Below, piece after piece: positions 1 to 5,087 of a stretch of DNA of 5,087 nucleotides; position 1 is the stretch's first letter, and every line of letters starts with the position of its first letter. The notes beneath the pieces were generated by a model. That model worked only from the letters and a program-made list of their open reading frames with translations, was not told the DNA's origin and did no database searches. The stretch is taken from NCBI GenBank assembly GCA_947453015.1, contig CANGFL010000144.1:1-5087 (forward strand), given 5' to 3'. The stretch is from Oxalobacteraceae bacterium (GTDB lineage Bacteria; Pseudomonadota; Gammaproteobacteria; Burkholderiales; Burkholderiaceae_D). Position numbers and translations under genes: made by a program.

Positions 1-233
1 TGCGTTCGGACTCGACCACAACCATCAATGGCAAGGTGGGTTATCGCGTTAGTAAGGATACAAAAATCGAGTTTATTGGTTTTAACCTGCTCAATACACA
101 AAGCTCGGCGATTGATTATGCCGTTGACTCTTACACTGGTGTTGGTGGTACTTCGAATACGACGGGCCCATATCGTGTATTTCACCCGATTGAATCACGA
201 ACATTTAGAGTAATGCTGATTACTCGTTATTGA
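1..233 (+). CDS. TonB-dependent receptor, C-terminal fragment (5' end outside window)
   Basis: The open frame enters from the left edge (first full codon at position 3) and ends with TGA at 231-233, giving 76 residues. The segment reads as the last strands of an outer-membrane beta-barrel. It has the VGYRVS..TKIEFIGFNLLNT pattern (a strand followed by the N-L-L/F-N turn typical of TonB-dependent receptors), then an IDY loop, then FHPIESRTFRVMLITRY. This resembles the family ending 'HPVEPRTFRxxLxxRF', with an aromatic last residue (Tyr) as the BAM complex recognises. Such receptors import siderophores, cobalamin, sugars or other ligands across the outer membrane using TonB-ExbBD energy. The substrate cannot be told from this fragment, since the plug domain and most of the barrel lie upstream. 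A GTG at 36 and an ATG at 28 (another frame) are not real starts, because the frame is open to the window edge. The gene is convergent with the ankyrin gene and is followed by a hairpin terminator. Confidence 0.8.
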   Translation, partial: RSDSTTTINGKVGYRVSKDTKIEFIGFNLLNTQSSAIDYAVDSYTGVGGTSNTTGPYRVFHPIESRTFRVMLITRY

Positions 234-271
234 TTAAATTCAGATCTATTTTTTACAAGAGTAACGTAACT

Positions 272-310
272 ATGCTGTGCTACTCGAAGTAGCGCAGCAT
301 GTTTTATCTT
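272..310 (+). terminator. Rho-independent terminator of the TonB-dependent receptor gene
   Basis: A 13-bp stem (272-284 with 288-300) encloses a 3-base loop (CGA at 285-287) and is followed by the T-rich run GTTTTATCTT at 301-310. Twelve pairs are Watson-Crick. The remaining one (278/294) is a G-U wobble in plus-strand RNA but an A-C mismatch in minus-strand RNA. The T-run also lies on the plus-strand side, so the element is best suited to terminate the receptor transcript. The T-tail overlaps the stop codon of the convergent ankyrin gene (309-311). It may also partly stop ankyrin transcripts, since the stem still forms in that direction. Confidence 0.75.
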
Positions 311-2480
311 AGGTGCGAGCTTCTTTTGCAGGCGGCGTACCTTCTGGGTCGCCAGTTGGTGGGCGTTTATGTCCACTTAATGTGGAGTCGACTCGAATAG
401 TTTGATTTTTTATACTATCAACCCATCGCGATAATTTTTCTTGATCGTGCTGTGGCACTATACGCTGCGCAAATTCCTCCTGAATACAGTTTTCCATCTG
501 AGGAGCGAACGCTATGGCTAACACTTTATCGAGTTCGACTGAATTTTGCCATTGCCGTGATTGTCGGGCTAGGTTAATTGTCGTAGACCATGCCGTGCTG
601 ATGAACTGGCACGTTGAGATATGAAGACCTAGTTCTATTTGTAATAAATTAGTTAGCTCATCGGCATGGACCGCGCGCAGATTGCTGCGATTTTCGAATT
701 TTCGTAACCAAGCGACGGGGTTCACACAGAAACTGCTTAAAGGACTTGCTGCATTACTTAACTCGTCGTTAATTAAAGAAACACAGTGACTGTATAAGCT
801 TGGTTCACTTGCTTCATTTGAATCAAGTGAGGAAAACTTTTTATGAAATAAATTATTAGTGAGATGCGTAAGAAACCGATTCGCGTCACTGAGTGAATGA
901 GGTGACACATGCCACTCAACACACCACTGAGCCGCCTGACTCCAGATTGTAGCGATAGATTCGCTAATGTGAAAAGGGATACCGATATCAGCAATTAATT
1001 TATTTGTCATGAAATTTTTTAAACTATGTTTTATTGGACATAAATTGTTGCAATCAATAAAAAATTTCAAGGTTAGTGAATGCTTAAGTTGAGTAAATTT
1101 TTCATTAGTAAAACGGATTGTTTCCTCTAGCAGCTGAACTTTTTGTTCCTGTTGTTTTTCATGCGTAAGTTTCATCCATTGCTGATCAGGTTCTGTATGC
1201 TCAGAATTTCTTATAACTAAGTGGGTATTAGTTGATAGTTTCTTAAGATTGTTGGATAAGACAAATGCAGTCAATAATTGTTTTTCCATCTTGGTTAGTG
1301 ATAATTCGAGCGCATGTAATCTCTGCAGTTCATCGCGCGATGATTCGATGACAGACGGATAAAAACCTAGAGTTGCGATTGGTATCGGGTTTTCACAATT
1401 TTCAAAAAAATTAATTAAGAAGTTTTCTTTTGAATAGTCTGTAGATGAAAAATTGCACAAGGGACAAGTCGTTACGAGTAAGTCGAGTAGCTCCCATGGT
1501 TTTTTTTCATAAATAAAAGCATCATCCCAAAGCGTATTTTCTGTGGCATTGTATTTTTCTATGGACGATCCACTAGCCAACAATAGAGCGACACTCGATG
1601 CTTGTTTGGTTTTTATAGCTAAACCCAAGGGAGAGTTGGTCGTGCCATCGTCGCGATCAAAACAGTGATGAGGAGTGATCAACCTCAAGCATTCCAGGCT
1701 GGCTCCGTTTTTTAAAGCGATGGCAAGAATCGCATACTCATCATTGTTCGAAAATTTTAATTGAGCTTGGTGTTCTAATAGCAGCTTAATGGTTGGGGCA
1801 TCCCCTTTTTTACAAGCGAGCGCAAGAGGGAGGCATTCTCCAATAGTTTGGTCGGCGCCTCCTGCTAGTAAGAGTGACGCAATTTCATGGTTGCCTGCAG
1901 CCGCTGCAATCATGAGCGGTGTGATCATGGCACCGGTCAACTCATGGTTATCACCAAATATCGAGCACAGCTCACTTTCATCCATTTTTGTGGTGCATAC
2001 ATTCGGTTTGGCGCCATACTCTAAAAGTATGCCAACAACTTTTGTTGAACTACCTATGACTGCATGATGCAATGCGGTTTTTCCGTCGGCATCGCACGAG
2101 AATACATCCATGTCTGCAAGGTTGATAAGCGGGTCTATTAGTTCTTCACTTCCTGCCGCTGCCGCTATCATCAGGATATCAATCCCATTTTTTGGAACTT
2201 CTGGTATTTCTATTCCACGCGCCATCAAGATGGGTATAGCATGCATCTGCCTTTTGCGAACAGCAATAACCATCAAATGATTATCATACGACTCGTAGTA
2301 ATTTATTTTTGCTCCATCACTGATCGCGCGATCGACCAACATAGCCATTTCATTAGCATTAGCATAGGAGATAGTATTGATTAGATGCTTGGTTGCATTT
2401 TTGAATTGCATTACTTGCGTATTAGTCGCTTGGTTATCTAGCGGAAATCTCTGGTAGACAGAATTGATTTTTGGGATCAT
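309..2480 (-). CDS. Ankyrin-repeat protein with a novel helical C-terminal half; function unknown
   Basis: This is a 723-residue protein if the ATG at 2480 is the start. About eight ankyrin repeats span residues 32-311. The clearest is 132-160, with DGKTALHHAV and VVGILLEYGAKPN. Others begin near 98 and 185 (both contain LMIAAAAG), 217, 248 and 281, with a roughly 20-residue insertion at 165-184. Residues 312-345 look like a decayed repeat. Residues 390-473 are helical and charged and may form a coiled coil. Residues 470-670 carry two diverged copies of an unrecognised module, and the end is a disordered, proline- and charge-rich tail (KRPPTGDPEGTPPAKEART). There is no signal peptide or clear membrane segment, so it is probably cytosolic or secreted by a non-Sec route. 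Ankyrin repeats bind proteins, and in host-associated bacteria such proteins are often effectors, but no catalytic domain is visible. The start is uncertain: an in-frame GTG at 2540 would add 20 residues, another ATG lies at 2411, and none has a good Shine-Dalgarno sequence. I prefer 2480 because the extra residues are hydrophobic and the GTG is weak. Confidence 0.85.
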   Translation of the reverse strand: MIPKINSVYQRFPLDNQATNTQVMQFKNATKHLINTISYANANEMAMLVDRAISDGAKINYYESYDNHLMVIAVRKRQMHAIPILMARGIEIPEVPKNGIDILMIAAAAGSEELIDPLINLADMDVFSCDADGKTALHHAVIGSSTKVVGILLEYGAKPNVCTTKMDESELCSIFGDNHELTGAMITPLMIAAAAGNHEIASLLLAGGADQTIGECLPLALACKKGDAPTIKLLLEHQAQLKFSNNDEYAILAIALKNGASLECLRLITPHHCFDRDDGTTNSPLGLAIKTKQASSVALLLASGSSIEKYNATENTLWDDAFIYEKKPWELLDLLVTTCPLCNFSSTDYSKENFLINFFENCENPIPIATLGFYPSVIESSRDELQRLHALELSLTKMEKQLLTAFVLSNNLKKLSTNTHLVIRNSEHTEPDQQWMKLTHEKQQEQKVQLLEETIRFTNEKFTQLKHSLTLKFFIDCNNLCPIKHSLKNFMTNKLIADIGIPFHISESIATIWSQAAQWCVEWHVSPHSLSDANRFLTHLTNNLFHKKFSSLDSNEASEPSLYSHCVSLINDELSNAASPLSSFCVNPVAWLRKFENRSNLRAVHADELTNLLQIELGLHISTCQFISTAWSTTINLARQSRQWQNSVELDKVLAIAFAPQMENCIQEEFAQRIVPQHDQEKLSRWVDSIKNQTIRVDSTLSGHKRPPTGDPEGTPPAKEART

Positions 2481-2576
2481 GAGGGAACAGAAATAATTAA
2501 AAGGGCCAATGAAGGATGAATAGCCCCAGCTGAGTAGCACCCAGCGACATTCTGTTCCGAGAAGAGTTACTTTATT

Positions 2577-4559
2577 TTATTCTGCGCCTAATTGCTCGAG
2601 TTCTTCGTTTAATTGCAGCCACTCTGATTCCATGCGTTCTAATTGCAACTTACTATTAACTTGTGCGTCTAACAATGATTTCAATTCATCTTTGCGAGTG
2701 GCATCGTAAATAGTTGCATCTGCCATTGAATTTTCTATTCGTTCTAATTCTGTATTGATGGAACTCATTTCTTTTTCAAGCTTAGCTAGTTTTGCCGCTA
2801 AAGGTTTTTTAAGCGCGGCTAGTCGTTGTCGTTCTTGTGCGCTCAGTTTTTTCTGATCGCTGCGCTCGACTTTGGTTGGCGCGATTGCGGTCGGTACTTC
2901 TGTTGGTATCGCTGCTGGTGTCGCCGTCGATATTGGAGCATTCCGAGCTGCATTTTGGGCAGCCAGTTTAGATTTCATCATCCAGTCGCGGTAATCATCC
3001 AGATCACCATCGAAGGGAGTCATTTTTCCATCGGCCACAATCACAAATTCATCCGACGTGGCACGTAACAGGTGTCGATCATGTGAGACTAGCAACATGG
3101 TGCCTTCGAATTGTGCCAACGCCTCGGTGAGTGCCTCTCGCGTTTCTAAATCCAAATGATTGGTTGGCTCATCGAGTAATAGTAAATTCGGGCGCTGCCA
3201 AACAATCAAAGCTAAAGCGAGTCGTGATTTCTCACCGCCAGAAAACGGCGCTATCGGGCTCTTCACCATCTCACCAGGGAAATTGAAGCGCCCTAAAAAA
3301 TTACGCAATTCCTGTTCGCGTACATCGGGCGCTATGCGTGCCAGATGCATCAGAGGTGAATCATCGGGGCGCAGCATTTCTAGTTGGTGCTGTGCAAAGT
3401 AACCAATGACGAGTCCTTTGCCAAATCGGGCTACACCATGCAGTGGCTCGATATCGCCAGCGATTGTTTTAATGAAAGTTGATTTACCTGCGCCATTCAC
3501 GCCTAACAATCCTATGCGCTGGCCTGGCGTTAACGAAAAATTAATCCCTGCGACTATGCATTTTTCTTCACCATTACTAGCTCGATAACCGGCATCGACA
3601 TCTTCCAGAACTAGCAAGGGATTAGGTGCTCGCTCTGGCTCACGAAACTCAAAAGAAAACTCAGCGGCAGCACGTAAGGGCGCAAGTTCTTCCATGCGAG
3701 CTAAGGCTTTGACGCGGCTTTGTGCTTGTTTGGCTTTGGAGGCTTTGGCTTTGAATCGTTCAATGAAGGAGGTTAGATGAGCGCGTTTACGTTGCTGTTT
3801 ATCTAATGCCGCTTCCATTAATTCGAGGTGCGCTGCTCGTTGACGCTCAAAGGCACTGTAATTACCGCTATAGCGTTTAAGCTTGCGGTCATCCACATGC
3901 ACGGTTACGTTCGAGACACCATCAAGGAAATCTCTATCGTGCGAAATAATGAGCAATGTTCCGGGATAGCGTTTTAGCCATTCTTCCATCCAAAGAATGG
4001 CATCCAAATCAAGGTGATTGGTAGGTTCATCCAGCAGCAAAAGATCAGAAGGGCAAATGAGCGCCTGCGCTAGATTTAAACGCATACGCCAGCCACCGGA
4101 AAAACTCGCTACCGGCATGTCCATTTGCGCTAATGAAAAACCTAATCCATTTAATAATTGCTCAGCGCGTGAGCGTATGGTGTAGGCATCCGCATCCGCT
4201 AATTTGCTATGTAGTTCTCCAATATGATTGCCGTCAGCGGCATCGCCTTGTTGTTCAAGTAACTCGAGCTCATGTTCAAGTGTGCGCAAAACGACATCAC
4301 CATCAATCGCATACTCGATAGCAGGCCTATCCAGTGCGGGCGTTTCCTGAGCGACGTGAGATACGCGCCAGCTACGCGGAAAATCAATACTGCCTAAATC
4401 CGGATGCAGTTCATCGCGCAGCATGGCAAACAAGGTAGATTTACCTGAACCATTGGCGCCGATGAGGCCAATTTTTTCACCGGGATTAAGCGTGAGATCG
4501 ACGGCCTCAAACAGAGACTTGGTGCCACGCATGAGTGACAATTGCTGAAGACGAATCAT
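2577..4559 (-). CDS. yheS: ABC-F family ATPase, YheS-like ribosome-associated protein
   Basis: This 660-residue soluble protein has two tandem nucleotide-binding domains and no membrane segments, which is the ABC-F layout. NBD1 has Walker A GANGSGKST (34-42), signature FSGGW (153-157), Walker B LLLLDEPTNHLD (173-184, catalytic Glu178) and switch SHDRDFLD (206-213). The inter-domain arm, about 215-310, contains the basic helix RFKAKASKAKQAQSRVKALARME, split here by position as 268-279 and 280-290, typical of ABC-F linkers that reach the ribosomal P-site tRNA. NBD2 has Walker A GVNGAGKST (353-361), signature FSGGEK (439-444), Walker B with Glu464 and SHDRH (492-496). An Ala/Pro/Thr-rich spacer (541-562) leads to a C-terminal coiled coil (570-658). 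The IDGD, QETPAL and YFAQHQLE segments match E. coli YheS as I remember it, which is about 637 residues. The role is presumably ATP-driven action on translating ribosomes; the exact YheS function is less settled than that of EttA. All ATPase motifs are intact. The ATG start fits the family N-terminus (MIRLQQLSLMRG), though no good Shine-Dalgarno precedes it. prmB lies 46 bp upstream. Confidence 0.95.
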   Translation of the reverse strand: MIRLQQLSLMRGTKSLFEAVDLTLNPGEKIGLIGANGSGKSTLFAMLRDELHPDLGSIDFPRSWRVSHVAQETPALDRPAIEYAIDGDVVLRTLEHELELLEQQGDAADGNHIGELHSKLADADAYTIRSRAEQLLNGLGFSLAQMDMPVASFSGGWRMRLNLAQALICPSDLLLLDEPTNHLDLDAILWMEEWLKRYPGTLLIISHDRDFLDGVSNVTVHVDDRKLKRYSGNYSAFERQRAAHLELMEAALDKQQRKRAHLTSFIERFKAKASKAKQAQSRVKALARMEELAPLRAAAEFSFEFREPERAPNPLLVLEDVDAGYRASNGEEKCIVAGINFSLTPGQRIGLLGVNGAGKSTFIKTIAGDIEPLHGVARFGKGLVIGYFAQHQLEMLRPDDSPLMHLARIAPDVREQELRNFLGRFNFPGEMVKSPIAPFSGGEKSRLALALIVWQRPNLLLLDEPTNHLDLETREALTEALAQFEGTMLLVSHDRHLLRATSDEFVIVADGKMTPFDGDLDDYRDWMMKSKLAAQNAARNAPISTATPAAIPTEVPTAIAPTKVERSDQKKLSAQERQRLAALKKPLAAKLAKLEKEMSSINTELERIENSMADATIYDATRKDELKSLLDAQVNSKLQLERMESEWLQLNEELEQLGAE

Positions 4560-4605
4560 GTGAAACTAAGCAGACTAAATGCCGCGGTGAGAGGGTGAAT
4601 AAAGA

Positions 4606-4625
4606 TCACAGCTGATCAGCTGTGA
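4606..4625 (-). terminator. 20-bp perfect palindrome at the prmB stop codon, possible weak terminator or attenuator
   Basis: TCACAGCTGATCAGCTGTGA is a perfect inverted repeat, centred between 4615 and 4616. In RNA it can fold as an 8-bp stem with a GAUC tetraloop. On the minus strand it is followed by TCTTTATTC, a modest T-rich run, so it could act as an intrinsic terminator after prmB. It includes the prmB stop codon and the last few sense codons. There is no T-run on the plus-strand side. The stem is only about half G+C, so termination may be partial, allowing some read-through to the ABC-F gene 46 bp downstream. A protein-binding operator is an alternative, because the palindrome has no spacer. 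Confidence 0.45.
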
Positions 4626-5087
4626 GTAAAAAGACCGAGGCATCGCCCGCGCTAGTGGATAACCAAGTCAAGCCCAGATCATGAAAAGCAGTTTCTGCGT
4701 GGGCAAATTCATTGCCAATTTCCACAATCAACAAGCCCTTAGCGGTAAGTCTCTGTTTGGCTTCTTTAACAATGCGACGCACTAAATCCATACCGTCTTT
4801 ACCGCCGGCTAGTGCCATGTTAGGTTCGTGACGATATTCTGCGGGCAATGAGGCCATCGCAGTGCTGTTTACATACGGTGGGTTAGAGACAATCAAATCA
4901 TATTTTTTGGCCGGTACTTTGTCATACAGATCCGATTGAATCAGATGAACACGTTTTTCTAACTGATAATCTTCAACATTGCGTTTAGCAACCGCTAGCG
5001 CATCGGTGGAAAGATCAACCGCATCGACTTGTGCATTCGGAAATGCATCAGCCAGCATGATGGCCAAACAGCCTGAGCCTGTGCACA
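4606..5087 (-). CDS. prmB: Ribosomal protein uL3 N5-glutamine methyltransferase, C-terminal part (5' end outside window)
   Basis: The frame is open from the right edge (first full codon 5083-5085) and ends with TGA at 4606-4608, giving 159 residues. It starts inside the S-adenosylmethionine-binding motif I (CTGSGCLAI). The acidic motif VDAVDLSTDALAVA follows, and then the catalytic NPPYV motif (codons from 4884 downward), which binds the target glutamine amide in the PrmB/PrmC/HemK class. The segments EYRHEP, LAGGKDGMDL, VEIGNE and LTWLSTSAGDASVFLLT follow the PrmB branch (uL3 Gln150 methylation in E. coli) rather than PrmC, which acts on release factors. That assignment is from family memory, not a search. 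The protein ends at LLTADQL, roughly ten or more residues shorter than the E. coli C-terminus, and the stop codon sits within a perfect palindrome. The catalytic core appears complete, so this is not obviously a broken gene. The TTG at 5067 is not a start because motif I lies upstream of it. Confidence 0.92.
   Translation of the reverse strand, partial: CTGSGCLAIMLADAFPNAQVDAVDLSTDALAVAKRNVEDYQLEKRVHLIQSDLYDKVPAKKYDLIVSNPPYVNSTAMASLPAEYRHEPNMALAGGKDGMDLVRRIVKEAKQRLTAKGLLIVEIGNEFAHAETAFHDLGLTWLSTSAGDASVFLLTADQL

Noticed and set aside
1000..1470. A zinc-binding motif in the ankyrin protein from CPLC (residues 339-342) and C-x3-C (477-481)
   Set aside because: The cysteine pairs are about 135 residues apart in helical sequence, without the spacing or nearby His/Cys pairs of a known zinc ribbon or knuckle.
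1789..2067. A 92-codon open frame on the plus strand
   Set aside because: It lies wholly opposite the well-supported ankyrin repeats and its translation shows no recognisable domain. The other opposite-strand frames within the ABC-F and prmB genes fail for the same reason.
2529..2545. A 7-bp hairpin between the ABC-F gene and the ankyrin gene as a terminator
   Set aside because: The stem is short with one G-U pair, and no T-run follows it on the minus strand, so there is no basis for calling it a terminator.
2577..4559. The ABC gene as a membrane transporter or antibiotic-resistance determinant
   Set aside because: It has two NBDs with the ABC-F linker and no transmembrane helices. Its motifs follow the YheS housekeeping branch rather than the Vga/Msr/OptrA resistance branches.
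4606..4625. A CRP-like operator, because TGTGA and TCACA half-sites are both present
   Set aside because: The half-sites are in the reverse order (TCACA-N10-TGTGA). A CRP site needs TGTGA-N6-TCACA, and the position at the end of a coding sequence also argues against it.

Overview
The window looks like chromosomal DNA from a gammaproteobacterium. The YheS-type ABC-F ATPase and the ribosomal protein uL3 glutamine methyltransferase PrmB both resemble the enterobacterial proteins as I remember them over most of the visible length. A TonB-dependent receptor tail shows a Gram-negative outer membrane. A long ankyrin-repeat protein with an unrecognised C-terminal half is the sort of gene enriched in host-associated lineages such as the Legionellales (Legionella, Coxiella and relatives). 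That lineage guess is an inference from one gene and is weak.

Layout: positions 1-233 (+) hold the last 76 codons of a TonB-dependent receptor. A 75-bp convergent intergenic gap follows, with a strong hairpin and a T-rich tail. Positions 309-2480 (-), possibly extending to 2540, hold the ankyrin-repeat protein. Positions 2577-4559 (-) hold the ABC-F protein. Positions 4606-5087 (-) hold the C-terminal half of prmB, which runs off the right edge. No stretch over 300 bases lacks a gene. The three minus-strand genes are in the order prmB, yheS-like, ank, with gaps of 46 bp and 36-96 bp. They could be co-transcribed, but a 20-bp perfect palindrome at the prmB stop codon may act as a terminator or attenuator before the ABC gene.

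Two genes fit together functionally: PrmB modifies ribosomal protein uL3, and ABC-F proteins of the YheS type act on ribosomes. Both are housekeeping translation-associated genes. The ankyrin gene does not fit that theme. Its C-terminal half contains very AT-rich stretches compared with the ABC gene, and it carries a diverged internal duplication that I do not recognise from any named family. It is the accessory, possibly lineage-specific gene here and the best candidate for something undescribed. I see no RNA genes, CRISPR arrays, insertion sequences or prophage genes.
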